This document shows positions 25,660 through 33,477 of a DNA stretch of 52,431 bases, piece after piece. How positions within the stretch are numbered: the stretch's first letter is position 1; each line of letters begins with the position of its first letter. This DNA is from a virus. The stretch is from the IMG/VR virus record IMGVR_UViG_3300008952_000071, positions 1 through 52,431 of that record; one strand, written 5' to 3'. Below the pieces are notes generated by a model, which did not search any database, was not told the DNA's origin, and saw nothing but the letters and a program-made list of their open reading frames with translations. The position numbers were made by a program, and so were the translations under genes.

Positions 25660-26448
25660 CTACTCGATGACTTCTGTCATTGTCACTGCTTTTGGTGTAA
25701 AATATTTTCTTGTTAGTATAGCTTTATTAATACTATCTGGTACTAAATATCCTTTAACAGTTAAACTAAAGGTACTTCTAACAATTCTTTCTCTATCTGC
25801 TAATTCTGTAGCATCCTCGTATGAGTCTATATTGACCCTAAATTTAAACTTTCCTGGTTCTCCCCAATATGAACCTTCAGACCAGTTAACCTTTTCTATT
25901 ATTTCATTCATATGTTCAGTATAACTTGTCCATACAATAACATCATATGTCAATATCATATAATCAGGCATCGCAACTGAATGGTATTGTCTTGCTGGTT
26001 TAAGTCCATGTACTACTGAAAATTTATCATACCTATTTTCTTTACTATATTGTCTTTCGAAGTGATAAAATAATTGTGGATTGTTAGCATCCATTTTATC
26101 TACTGCTAAACTATCATCTTTAGTTACACTTGTTCTTTTAAATGTTATTACTGGAAGAATAACTTGTTTTCTATTGTCTCTTATAACACCATCAACTTGA
26201 GCTGACTTCCACCTTTCTGCATTTGAATAAAGAACAGGAACTCTAGCTCGTTCTCCATTCTCATCAATAGTAGGTTTTATAACATCGGAAAAATAATACA
26301 TAATAGCCGCATCAACATCCATCAAACTAACACTTAAATCATTAGCTACATCCTTTTTTCTCGATAATTGTGTACCTCTATTCGCAGTTGGGCCCATACC
26401 TCTTTGTTTTTCTTGTACCTTTGGTATCGGTCTAAATCTTCCAGCCAT
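25660..26448 (-). CDS. 15: Tail sheath stabiliser/completion protein gp15
   Basis: This 262-residue protein is close in length to T4 gp15 (272). Diagnostic segments are VDAAIMYYFSDVIKPTIDEN (44-63), PDYMILTYDVIVWTSYTEHM (160-179) and the C-terminal STFSLTVKGYLVPD, which follow the conserved pattern of the family. gp15 forms the ring that ends the tail and joins it to the neck. The start overlaps the gp14-like stop by one base, suggesting coupled translation of the neck set. Confidence 0.85.
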   Translation of the reverse strand: MAGRFRPIPKVQEKQRGMGPTANRGTQLSRKKDVANDLSVSLMDVDAAIMYYFSDVIKPTIDENGERARVPVLYSNAERWKSAQVDGVIRDNRKQVILPVITFKRTSVTKDDSLAVDKMDANNPQLFYHFERQYSKENRYDKFSVVHGLKPARQYHSVAMPDYMILTYDVIVWTSYTEHMNEIIEKVNWSEGSYWGEPGKFKFRVNIDSYEDATELADRERIVRSTFSLTVKGYLVPDSINKAILTRKYFTPKAVTMTEVIE

Positions 26449-26933
26449 TATATTCTCCTAACCCTTTCAATTTGTAATGTAGATGACCTAATTATATGTG
26501 CAGTACAATTAACCGACCAATTTTGGTCATATTGTCCACCTATTAATTGGTTTTCATTAATACCATTAATTTCAAAGTGTGCATAATTCCACTCTACTAT
26601 ATCACCCAATTCTGGAACTAATTTCAAATCTGTCAATGTCTCTCTTAACATAAAAAATGTAGCATCTTGTAATGCATCAGCACCAAATTCATCTAAATTA
26701 AAATCTATATCCCCACTTTCAATCATACAAGCAAATTCAACACCAGGTTTGTAAATTTTACCACCAGTAGATTCACCATACAAATTAGTAGACGTATGTT
26801 CTGCAGAAACTTTAAAGAGTTTTATTGTTTGATTTATTATACCATCTTTACTTAGACGTAAATCACCAACTAACTCTTTATTAAAAGTTTCAAAAGTCCT
26901 TAAATCATTTGCCGAATTAAATCTTCCTGCCAT
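26448..26933 (-). CDS. Neck protein, gp14-like
   Basis: This 161-residue protein comes directly before gp15. It contains GKIYKPGVEFACMIESGDID, then LVPELGDIVEWNYAHFEING (about 104-123) and an ending of short strands. The GD-hydrophobic-x ... FEI pattern is similar to one in T4 gp14, though the protein is shorter than T4's 256 residues. In T4, gp13 and gp14 close the head after packaging and make the docking site for the tail. The call rests mainly on gene order (gp13-like, this gene, gp15) and on that local similarity. Confidence 0.65.
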   Translation of the reverse strand: MAGRFNSANDLRTFETFNKELVGDLRLSKDGIINQTIKLFKVSAEHTSTNLYGESTGGKIYKPGVEFACMIESGDIDFNLDEFGADALQDATFFMLRETLTDLKLVPELGDIVEWNYAHFEINGINENQLIGGQYDQNWSVNCTAHIIRSSTLQIERVRRI

Positions 26934-26937
26934 AACT

Positions 26938-28107
26938 CTATCCTATATAAATACTTAATGGAACTTTTTTCAAAATCTCTTGTGTCGCTTCAGCTTCAGC
27001 CGCTTCTTCCTGCATTATCTCATCACCACCAGAAGAATCTAACATTTCTCTTAATTGTTCAACAAGAGTATTCTTTTCATCCGTAGCTTCTGAACGTAAA
27101 GTATCACCATCCAATGTTGTTTCCGCACCTGGAATTGGTATAGTACCATATTTACTTCTTATAATTCCCAATAACTCTTTACATAGAGCTAATGTGTATT
27201 TTCTAATCCATTGTTTACCTGGGTCGTTAATATCTTTATAAGACATATTATCATATCGAATATTTGAGAAATCAGATTGTACTGCAGTCTGACCACCAGA
27301 TGTATATTCATCTGTGACTTCATTTGATAATGTTTTCCACCTATCATCTTTTCTGATATATTGAAAATACATCTTAAATGTAGATGTAGGTATTGGAAAA
27401 ACTCTCAATTTATTATTAATTAATTCAAATGAATATGCCGATTTTCTTATTTGGTCATTAAATTCTATTGCTTGCATCTTTAATATATCAGCATAAACAG
27501 GCATTAATGTAAATTGAACACCAGGTGAATATTCACCCCAACCAAATGAATCAATAACATTATCAGTACCTTGTCCAGTTCCAGCATAAGGGTCAAAGTA
27601 TCTCGAAACAGCTGGTGTAGCTTCATGAAATACTCTTTTAATCTCTATTGGTGAACTACTTTCAGAAACAATTGCCCAACTATCTAAATCGTAAGTTTGT
27701 TGACTAGCTGATGTTTCTATATACCCAGTTTTCCAATCAACTGAACCACCAACTCCAACTTCTGCTCCATATGCTTCTGATATAGTTATAGCTCTTCCTA
27801 AATCGGATACCACCGTATGTGTAAAATTAGAAGATGTTGGGGCTCCTTGTAATTTAAGAATATTTTCTCTTATATTAAATTGATTTACAATAGAAGAATA
27901 TTCTGTTACCGCTTCCTCAAAACAAGCATACATTTGTGTACCTTGTAATTCCACGTCCATAATGGGATATCCAAGTCTTTTAGCACACCACTCTGCAGTT
28001 TGCACAGAATGAGTTACATAAGTCACATCACTGGTATAAAAACCAAATGGAACATCTGTCGCGTCTGTATATGAACCACTTCCTGGCCATATTGGTTGAG
28101 TTGCCAT
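26938..28107 (-). CDS. Neck protein, gp13-like
   Basis: This 389-residue protein precedes the gp14-like and gp15 genes. It has an N-terminal helix region with VQTAEWCAKRLGYPIMDVEL and FEEAVTEYSSIVNQFNIREN, then a beta-rich middle, and a helix-rich end (KYTLALCKELLGIIRSKYGT followed by an acidic Glu/Ala-rich stretch and VPLSIYIG). That pattern is typical of head-completion proteins in marine T4-like phages. It is somewhat longer than T4 gp13 (309). It is preceded by a strong late-type motif and an AGGAG. The final codons (AGT ATT TAT ATA GGA TAG) also contain a degenerate copy of the motif before the gp14-like gene. Confidence 0.65.
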   Translation of the reverse strand: MATQPIWPGSGSYTDATDVPFGFYTSDVTYVTHSVQTAEWCAKRLGYPIMDVELQGTQMYACFEEAVTEYSSIVNQFNIRENILKLQGAPTSSNFTHTVVSDLGRAITISEAYGAEVGVGGSVDWKTGYIETSASQQTYDLDSWAIVSESSSPIEIKRVFHEATPAVSRYFDPYAGTGQGTDNVIDSFGWGEYSPGVQFTLMPVYADILKMQAIEFNDQIRKSAYSFELINNKLRVFPIPTSTFKMYFQYIRKDDRWKTLSNEVTDEYTSGGQTAVQSDFSNIRYDNMSYKDINDPGKQWIRKYTLALCKELLGIIRSKYGTIPIPGAETTLDGDTLRSEATDEKNTLVEQLREMLDSSGGDEIMQEEAAEAEATQEILKKVPLSIYIG

Positions 28108-28143
28108 ATTGTTCTCCTAATTTAATAAATGTACATTTTATAT

Positions 28144-28158
28144 CAATAATAAATATCT
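28144..28158 (-). promoter_or_regulatory. Late-promoter-like motif before the gp13-like gene
   Basis: Coding-strand AGATATTTATTATTG in the 76-base gap after the HNH gene, about 37 bases before the gp13-like ATG. It has the same extended form as the copy at 13156-13170. Confidence 0.55.
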
Positions 28159-28183
28159 TGCTATAAAAAAAGGGATAATATGT

Positions 28184-28609
28184 CTATAAAGAATTTTGAA
28201 AAAGATTTAAAGCTTCTCTTTTATCTCTTACTTCAATTCCATTAACTTGAAAACTTTTGCGTCCTGAATTATATAGAATATGTGGTATCTCTTTACCAAT
28301 CATTATTCTATTATCCATATTTTTTTGTGGTGTAACCACTCTTAAATTAGATAAATTAGCATTTTCTCTATTTCTATCAATATGGTCTACTACCATTCCA
28401 TTAGGTATCTCACCATAAAAGGTTTCTGCAACTAATCTATGAACTGATTCTGTTAGTTGTACACCTTTTTCTAATCTTAGATTTAATCTTGGATATCCAC
28501 ATCTATCTAATCGAGTTCTCATAACTCGTTTAGTTTTAATATTACGCACATTTCCTCTATCAGAAATTTCATATCGTTTAAATTTTGGATGTTGTTTGTA
28601 TGTTTCCAT
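28184..28609 (-). CDS. HNH homing endonuclease (NUMOD4-HNH)
   Basis: From the ATG at 28609 the protein has 141 residues. Residues ~3-30 (YKQHPKFKRYEISDRGNVRN) match the NUMOD4 DNA-binding motif, and 56-92 (VHRLVAETF, then VVDHIDRNRENANLSNLRVV) match the HNH nuclease with the catalytic His in DHID. Such enzymes cut phage DNA at intron-less or cleavage-sensitive alleles and spread their own gene. A longer frame starts 13 codons earlier, but those residues (VTLFLYYVIFIC) read like the AT-rich gap and overlap a promoter-like motif, so I prefer the later start. It is inserted between the capsid and neck genes, after the capsid terminator. Confidence 0.85.
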   Translation of the reverse strand: METYKQHPKFKRYEISDRGNVRNIKTKRVMRTRLDRCGYPRLNLRLEKGVQLTESVHRLVAETFYGEIPNGMVVDHIDRNRENANLSNLRVVTPQKNMDNRIMIGKEIPHILYNSGRKSFQVNGIEVRDKREALNLFQNSL

Positions 28610-28612
28610 ACA

Positions 28613-28625
28613 TATAAATATAACA
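28613..28625 (-). promoter_or_regulatory. Late-promoter-like motif next to the HNH start
   Basis: Coding-strand GTTATATTTATA ends only a few bases before the preferred HNH ATG, and no ribosome binding site is visible between them. If the motif is a promoter, the HNH message would be leaderless or start at a later codon. Confidence 0.4.
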
Positions 28626-28631
28626 TAGTAC

Positions 28632-28663
28632 AAAAAAAGGGTAACCAAATAAATGATTACCCC
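28632..28663 (-). terminator. Rho-independent terminator after the major capsid gene
   Basis: GGGTAA pairs with TTACCC around an AT-rich loop, followed on the coding strand by seven T. It lies 35-65 bases past the gp23 stop and would separate the capsid transcript from the HNH endonuclease. Confidence 0.8.
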
Positions 28664-28697
28664 TTTTTATTTCATCAGTTCTAAATACTAACTACGA

Positions 28698-30308
28698 TTA
28701 AACGTAATTAACATCAGCAACGATAACTTTACCATAGAACTCAGGTCTTACGATTTTCTTCGCATAACGAGTCATAACACCTTTTCTTGGCGTAAAGTTT
28801 GTTGGGTCATAGACCAACGGAGTCATGATAAGTGGTACATACGGAGCGTATACAGCACCAGTTTCTAAGAAATTACTTCCTCTGAAACCAACAAGTATTA
28901 CGTTCTCGTGCATGTATGGATTCTTGTAGACCGTAAAACGGTTGTTCAATAGTCCAACTTTTTGAACACCCATTGCGAATGAACTATTAGCAGCATTACC
29001 ATCTGAATCAGATGCATATCCAGGGATAGACTCAATGATAGTAGCAACTTCAGGACTTACGACCATAAAGTTAGCTCCACCACGTAGAGTCTTCTGATGA
29101 ATAGCATTAGATACAGCTTGTATCTTATTACCGAGAGTCTGGAACCAAGTTCCTTTTACATAAGCTGATGCATTAGCAGATGATTCTGCGAAAAGAGCGG
29201 TAGAAGAATTATACTCATATCCTACTCTAGCAGACCAACGTTCTGTTTTAGCATTAGCATTACCCATCAACATATCAAGGATTTCCAAATCAATTTCCAT
29301 TGAAATGTACTCAGATAACATTGCAGTTAACTCAGCTTCTGCGTCAACAGAATGATAAGCGTTAAGGTCTTGAGCTAACTCAGGAGTCCATACAGCTTTC
29401 AATTTACGAGTTTTTGCAACAATCGGAATAGATTTCATTTGGATATCTATTTCTGGAATACCAATATCCGTTGCTGGTTCGGTTGGTGAAGAATCTTCAA
29501 AATCACCACGAGTAACATCGGTTGGTGCTTTGTGATACTTCACATAGATATTTCCATCAACTTCGTACGCACCAGAAGTCTTTACAACAAAGTTCCAGTT
29601 TGAACCATCCCAACTTGAGTAAGCAGGATAGTAGTCAGCGATAGCCGCGGTTGATGAACCAGAAATTTCAAAAGCTCTAACGCCATCGAAATCTGGATTT
29701 GTCATACCATCGTCCGCAAGAGCGACAGTAACTTTTCTCAGGTTATCAAGAGAAGAACTCAAAGATGGTTCGAAATCAACATCACCCCATACAACAGAAG
29801 CTGAACTATAGCTTGTTATTGTTGCAACAGATTCGTTGATTGAATATCCAAATTTACCTGCCCCATATAGACCACCAGAAGCGTCAGCATCAGAACCAGA
29901 AGTGTTACCATGAACATCTGAGTTTTGAGTGTGACCTGGTTGTGCGGTACCATATTTGAAATCAAGGTAAAAAATAAGTCCTGAAGGAAGGTTCATTGGC
30001 TGAACAGATACGAAATCTTGTGCAGCTAATTCACCAAAAATCCTACGTACCAAAGGAAGAGCAACACCACTCCACTCTTCAGAGTTAGCAGTTGTGCTTG
30101 TTTTAGAAGACTCATCAATTAACTGACGAGCTTGGTTTTCCAAAAGAGTAGCCATACTCATGACTTTAGTTTCGGAATCTATTCCTTCGAGTAATCCAGT
30201 GGGCTCCCACTTTCCTACTAACTTACGAGTTTCCTCTAACCGTTCCTGATATGGATTATAGCCATCCATAAGGCCTTCAATAGATTTTAAATTACTATTT
30301 TTAGACAT
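28698..30308 (-). CDS. 23: Major capsid protein gp23
   Basis: This 536-residue protein is close in length to T4 gp23 (521). The conserved N-terminal region of the family is visible (WSGVALPLVRRIFGELAAQD near 79-98, then FVSVQPMNLPSGLIFYLDFK), as is the C-terminal GVMTRYAKKIVRPEFYGKVI region. It forms the hexamers of the head. T4 gp23 loses its first 65 residues to the gp21 protease. Here ARQLIDESSK has LIDE ending at residue 66, so the mature protein probably starts at Ser67. It follows the scaffold gene with an AGGAG and ends before a strong terminator. Confidence 0.96.
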   Translation of the reverse strand: MSKNSNLKSIEGLMDGYNPYQERLEETRKLVGKWEPTGLLEGIDSETKVMSMATLLENQARQLIDESSKTSTTANSEEWSGVALPLVRRIFGELAAQDFVSVQPMNLPSGLIFYLDFKYGTAQPGHTQNSDVHGNTSGSDADASGGLYGAGKFGYSINESVATITSYSSASVVWGDVDFEPSLSSSLDNLRKVTVALADDGMTNPDFDGVRAFEISGSSTAAIADYYPAYSSWDGSNWNFVVKTSGAYEVDGNIYVKYHKAPTDVTRGDFEDSSPTEPATDIGIPEIDIQMKSIPIVAKTRKLKAVWTPELAQDLNAYHSVDAEAELTAMLSEYISMEIDLEILDMLMGNANAKTERWSARVGYEYNSSTALFAESSANASAYVKGTWFQTLGNKIQAVSNAIHQKTLRGGANFMVVSPEVATIIESIPGYASDSDGNAANSSFAMGVQKVGLLNNRFTVYKNPYMHENVILVGFRGSNFLETGAVYAPYVPLIMTPLVYDPTNFTPRKGVMTRYAKKIVRPEFYGKVIVADVNYV

Positions 30309-30332
30309 TTAATTTCTCCTAAACGGTTGTTA

Positions 30333-31382
30333 TTAAAGAATTTTAGCTAGTTTCTGAAATCTGTTCTTCAACTCAGAACCTTCAGCCAAAACTTCTTTAG
30401 TTTCGGTTTTAGGTTTTGTAGAAGCAACAGCTTTAGAAGCTGAACCTTTGTTCTCATTTACAGATTTTTTAGCAGAAGAACCAAACGATTCAGCTATAGT
30501 TGAAAATACCAACTTAACTTCACGTAGATTCTTTGCTCTATCAAACTGCTCAATGACTTTAATTTTCTGTTCATTAGTCATAGAATGATTCCTGAACAAC
30601 TTGTTAGTAAACAAGAGTTTAGCATTGAGTAGATTGACCTCATTTAATTTAGACCGTAGATACTTAACTACTTCGCGATGTTCTCCAAGTTCAGATTTAA
30701 GTTGAGTAATTTCATCCACTTCTTCTTCCTCTTCTTCCTCTTCTTCTTGTAGAGCTTTCAACACTTCTTCAAGGTCAAGTTCCTCTTCCATATCCTCTTC
30801 ACCCTCTTCATCAGCTGGTGCTTCGGCATCTAAATCTAAATCACCTTCATCATTAGCAGGTTCAGGCATGAACTCAGAATCATCAGCAGCGATGTCAACT
30901 GGTGCATCACCAAGGTCAACTTCGTCTTCTTCTTCAGGTGAAGCGAATTCATCTTCCTCTTCCTCTTCAGTCAGGTCTGATTCTAATTCTCTCAGAACTG
31001 CTTCAAGGTCAAGGTCGTCATCTTCTTCATCACCTGCTTCTTCTTCATCACCTTCTTCAGCTTCTGGTTCTTCTTCGGCTTCTTCAGCTTCTTCTTCACC
31101 AGCTTCTTCAGCTTCTTCTTCTGCACCTTCTTCAGCATCTATTTCAGCTTCATCTTCTACAGCGTCTTCAGCTTCTGCTTCTTCTTCTTCAGCTTCTTCG
31201 TCTTCTTCATCATAAAATTCATCATCTTCTAATTCGTCTTCGACTTCATTCTGAATCTTTTGTGAAAGCATTTGATTTAGTCTTGGAGTAAAGGCTTCTT
31301 GTAAAGCTACTTTGGCGTTTTCCAACGCGGTCTCACGAACTGCTTTTGCATCTGCGATTGCATTTTTCAAAAGGTCGTCCAT
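30333..31382 (-). CDS. 22: Prohead scaffold protein, gp22-like
   Basis: This 349-residue protein has a short N-terminal helical part, a strongly acidic middle of about 50-235 (long Glu/Asp runs with Ala), then a helix-rich C-terminal domain (about 240-349) containing LKSELGEHREVVKYLRSKLN and NAKLLFTNKLFRNHSMTNEQ. This C-terminal block and the place immediately before gp23 match T4 gp22, the main scaffold, which is degraded by gp21 during maturation. The acidic domain is longer than in T4. A 142-base structured leader precedes the gene. Confidence 0.85.
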   Translation of the reverse strand: MDDLLKNAIADAKAVRETALENAKVALQEAFTPRLNQMLSQKIQNEVEDELEDDEFYDEEDEEAEEEEAEAEDAVEDEAEIDAEEGAEEEAEEAGEEEAEEAEEEPEAEEGDEEEAGDEEDDDLDLEAVLRELESDLTEEEEEDEFASPEEEDEVDLGDAPVDIAADDSEFMPEPANDEGDLDLDAEAPADEEGEEDMEEELDLEEVLKALQEEEEEEEEEVDEITQLKSELGEHREVVKYLRSKLNEVNLLNAKLLFTNKLFRNHSMTNEQKIKVIEQFDRAKNLREVKLVFSTIAESFGSSAKKSVNENKGSASKAVASTKPKTETKEVLAEGSELKNRFQKLAKIL

Positions 31383-31407
31383 TTTAATTCTCCAAATTAA
31401 AGGATTC

Positions 31408-31486
31408 TATTGTTATTTAGGAACAATAATACTGAACTATCTTCAGTACACCATATCAGGACTTACCAGGCATGGTAAAATGGTGT
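31408..31486 (-). ncRNA. Three-hairpin leader between bS21 and scaffold genes
   Basis: Three adjacent inverted repeats lie in the leader. The first (31448-31486) pairs ACACCAT with ATGGTGT and contains an inner TTACCA/TGGTAA stem. The second (31431-31447) is ACTGAA/TTCAGT with a 5-base loop. The third (31408-31428) is TATTGTT/AACAATA with a 7-base loop. None is followed by a T run, so this is not an ordinary terminator. A late-type motif lies just upstream and the gp22 ribosome site just downstream, so the element would be the 5' leader of the scaffold message. Its role (translation control, processing or protein binding) is unknown. Confidence 0.6.
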
Positions 31487-31496
31487 ATTTGATTTT

Positions 31497-31510
31497 TATA
31501 TAAATATCAG
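31497..31510 (-). promoter_or_regulatory. Late-promoter-like motif before the scaffold leader
   Basis: Coding-strand CTGATATTTATATA, just upstream of the three-hairpin leader. Its distance from the gp22 ATG (about 115 bases) fits a promoter whose transcript includes that leader. Confidence 0.55.
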
Positions 31511-31538
31511 CTAAAAAAGTAAAACGTTCAAACCCCCT

Positions 31539-31745
31539 TCAGGTTTTTTCCCGTTCCATTCTTAACTTATCATATTTAATTCTAAGTTTTGCCTTAGATT
31601 TTTTGAGTCTTTTTATATGAGAAGGCTTCTTATAGAACTCCCTTTCTCTCAATTCGAGTAATAACCCAGACTCTTTTACTTTTTTCTTAAACTTTCGTAG
31701 AGCGAACTCTATCTTATTATCTCTTACATCTACCTTTATTGCCAT
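31539..31745 (-). CDS. rpsU: Phage-encoded ribosomal protein bS21
   Basis: This 68-residue protein has the bS21 signature: AIKVDVRDNKIEFALRKFKK (2-21), then ESGLLLELREREFYKKPS (25-42) and a basic tail (IKRLKKSKAKLRIKYDKLRM). bS21 sits on the 30S platform near the mRNA exit and helps initiation. Phage copies are known, including in a marine Pelagibacter myophage and many metagenomic phages, and are thought to replace or add to host bS21 on ribosomes. Here the gene is among prohead genes, just upstream of the scaffold leader. The ribosome site is weak (TAGG). The protein is unlike the internal head proteins around it, since it lacks their N-terminal targeting-like helix. Confidence 0.93.
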   Translation of the reverse strand: MAIKVDVRDNKIEFALRKFKKKVKESGLLLELREREFYKKPSHIKRLKKSKAKLRIKYDKLRMEREKT

Positions 31746-31766
31746 ATAAAACCTACTTTTCTTTTT

Positions 31767-32087
31767 TTAACTAAGTTCGTAATCTCCATAGTCATCTGAT
31801 AGTTTCATTTTTAGTGCATCAGCTAAATCTTCGAGTGACGTATGAAAATTCTCATCATCATCTGTTCTCATTCCAGCTGTTATTTTAAAACCAACAACGT
31901 TTTTACCCTCAATGTCTGCTAACATACCTTGTTTCGTACCATCTAAGTAAAATACCTTACCTTTCATCTTACCAAACTTTTTAAGTTTACTAATTGGTAT
32001 TTCTTTTCCTAAAAATATATCAGTTGATTCTGATAATTGTGTTTTGAATAATCTTTCGTAATTTTCTTTTAAAAAATGTTTTGTCAT
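31767..32087 (-). CDS. Small prohead-region protein with capsid-targeting-like N-terminus
   Basis: This 106-residue protein is not recognised. It starts MTKHFLKENYERLFKTQLSE, an amphipathic Lys/Glu helix ending LSE20 before Ser21, which fits the gp21 cleavage pattern. The rest (GKEIPISKLKKFGKMKGKVF, then GKNVVGFKITAGMR and an acidic tail) looks like a small alpha/beta domain. Its start overlaps the end of the upstream gene. I infer an internal head protein or a core component. Confidence 0.6.
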   Translation of the reverse strand: MTKHFLKENYERLFKTQLSESTDIFLGKEIPISKLKKFGKMKGKVFYLDGTKQGMLADIEGKNVVGFKITAGMRTDDDENFHTSLEDLADALKMKLSDDYGDYELS

Positions 32088-32740
32088 TATGAATTTTTCC
32101 AGTTTTTATCTACCCAATTAAAGAAATCTTTCTTATCTTCATCACTAAGTTCATCTGGTGAATCAACACCAAACTTCTTCATAGCCGCTTGAAAGAATTT
32201 CTGATATGCTTCTTTGTCACCACTCTCTGGTTTATCTAAGTCTTTTACATCAGCTTCACTTAAAGTATTAGAATCCTCTATTTCGTAATATCTACTTAAA
32301 ATGTTACCCATATCTTCATAAAGAGTTTCCATTCTACGTTGCATTAAATTTGATTCTTTCGCAGCTTTAACAAATTGAGTAGCTAAACCACCAAGTTCTT
32401 TCATATTTCGTTTTACCGACACTCTATCAAACCAATCATCAGTTTCATTCATAGTATGAATCTTTGCAGACTCAACAATTTCTGATAGTTTAAGAGCTAT
32501 GTCTTTTAAATTTGTTTCTCTATAAATATCTTTACCTATATGACCATAATTCTTAACGTCTTCAAGAAAACGATTAACATTAATAGTTGCTTCTGATTCA
32601 GACCAAGACTCTGGGTTTCCTTCCTTGACCAAGGACGATAATTTAATACCAGAACCACGAACTTCGTCATTCACCTTAAATGGCTTTCCAGTGACTACAC
32701 CACCTGCCATAAAAAATTCTTTTAATACTTTCTTTTTCAT
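32087..32740 (-). CDS. Unknown prohead-region protein
   Basis: The start at 32740 is chosen because GGGGA lies 8 bases before it; a start 60 bases earlier would overlap the upstream gene without a ribosome site. The 217-residue protein starts MKKKVLKEFFMAGG, has a helix-rich centre (FVKAAKESNLMQRRMETLYE) and ends LSDEDKKDFFNWVDKNWKNS. I recall that ending from several marine phage proteins in capsid regions. The N-terminal helix resembles its neighbours but lacks a clear (L/I)xE site at residues 18-21. It may be a minor head or core protein. Confidence 0.6.
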   Translation of the reverse strand: MKKKVLKEFFMAGGVVTGKPFKVNDEVRGSGIKLSSLVKEGNPESWSESEATINVNRFLEDVKNYGHIGKDIYRETNLKDIALKLSEIVESAKIHTMNETDDWFDRVSVKRNMKELGGLATQFVKAAKESNLMQRRMETLYEDMGNILSRYYEIEDSNTLSEADVKDLDKPESGDKEAYQKFFQAAMKKFGVDSPDELSDEDKKDFFNWVDKNWKNS

Positions 32741-32750
32741 TGTAAATCCC

Positions 32751-33464
32751 CTATTTTTTGGGTTGTTCTTTTCCTTCTTCACCCTTTGGGTCAGTACCAA
32801 CTGACTTGGCTCGTTTTAATCTCTCATCTCTTTTGGCTTGTATATCAGACCGAACATTATTCATCTTATTTTCATCATTATTGAACGCCGCCGTAACAAA
32901 TTCCCACTTTAATGAGTATTCTTCTTTTCTTATTTCTAAATCTTCTATTAAATTTTGTAATGCAACATAATTTTTATCACCAGCTTTTGTTTGTGATTGT
33001 AATGCACCCAATCTTTTTATCTCATCATCTATTGCTTTATTATATGTAGCTTTAGCATTAGATTGGTTATTGATATATGTTGCAGAAACTTTAGTGTATC
33101 CAACTCTACCACCAGTTGCACGTCTTTCTTGGTCTTCTTTACCCCTAATAGCCGCTAAACTATCTATATTAGCACTAACAGATTTTGTTTTAGTTTGTTG
33201 TTTCTGATATTTGGATTTAGGTACAATAAATTTATCACCACTCAACAAAGCTTGATGTCTCCATCCATCTATATCAGAACTTGTTATTCCTTTCGAAACC
33301 TTGGTTGCTAAGTCAAATAAACCTTTATCTTGTTTTCTTTGACCTGTTTCACCACCAGCTACTTTAGAGTAATCTTGAACGGGATGACCACCTTTGGAAA
33401 CTGGTGCTTCCATAAGTTCACGAATACATTCTTTAATTATTTTTCTAATATCAGTTTGGTTCAT
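32751..33464 (-). CDS. Internal-head-protein candidate, copy 1 of a tandem pair
   Basis: The start at 33464 (MNQTDIRKII) follows AAAGG; earlier in-frame ATGs overlap the upstream gene and have no ribosome site. The 237-residue protein opens with a Lys/Glu helix ending LME19 before Ala20. It then has a basic, Gln/Ser-rich body with VSANIDSLAAIRG, VSATYINNQSNAKATYN, YVALQNLIEDL and RLKRAKSVGTDP. These blocks align in order with the next upstream gene, so the two are paralogues. The high positive charge fits a DNA-associated head protein. I know of no function for the family. Confidence 0.65.
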   Translation of the reverse strand: MNQTDIRKIIKECIRELMEAPVSKGGHPVQDYSKVAGGETGQRKQDKGLFDLATKVSKGITSSDIDGWRHQALLSGDKFIVPKSKYQKQQTKTKSVSANIDSLAAIRGKEDQERRATGGRVGYTKVSATYINNQSNAKATYNKAIDDEIKRLGALQSQTKAGDKNYVALQNLIEDLEIRKEEYSLKWEFVTAAFNNDENKMNNVRSDIQAKRDERLKRAKSVGTDPKGEEGKEQPKK

Positions 33465-33477
33465 TATTTTTTTACCT

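Noticed and set aside
28610-28648. A start 13 codons earlier for the HNH endonuclease
   Set aside because: The added residues are a hydrophobic translation of the AT-rich gap containing the terminator tail and the motif, and NUMOD4 proteins normally start right at the later Met.
30868-31291. Ser-rich and Leu-rich open frames on the plus strand
   Set aside because: These are the reverse complement of the Glu/Asp/Ala codon runs of the scaffold gene.
31531-31553. A possible terminator at the end of the bS21 gene (AAACC/GGTTT)
   Set aside because: The stem is only about five pairs, overlaps the last codons and has no clean T run after it.
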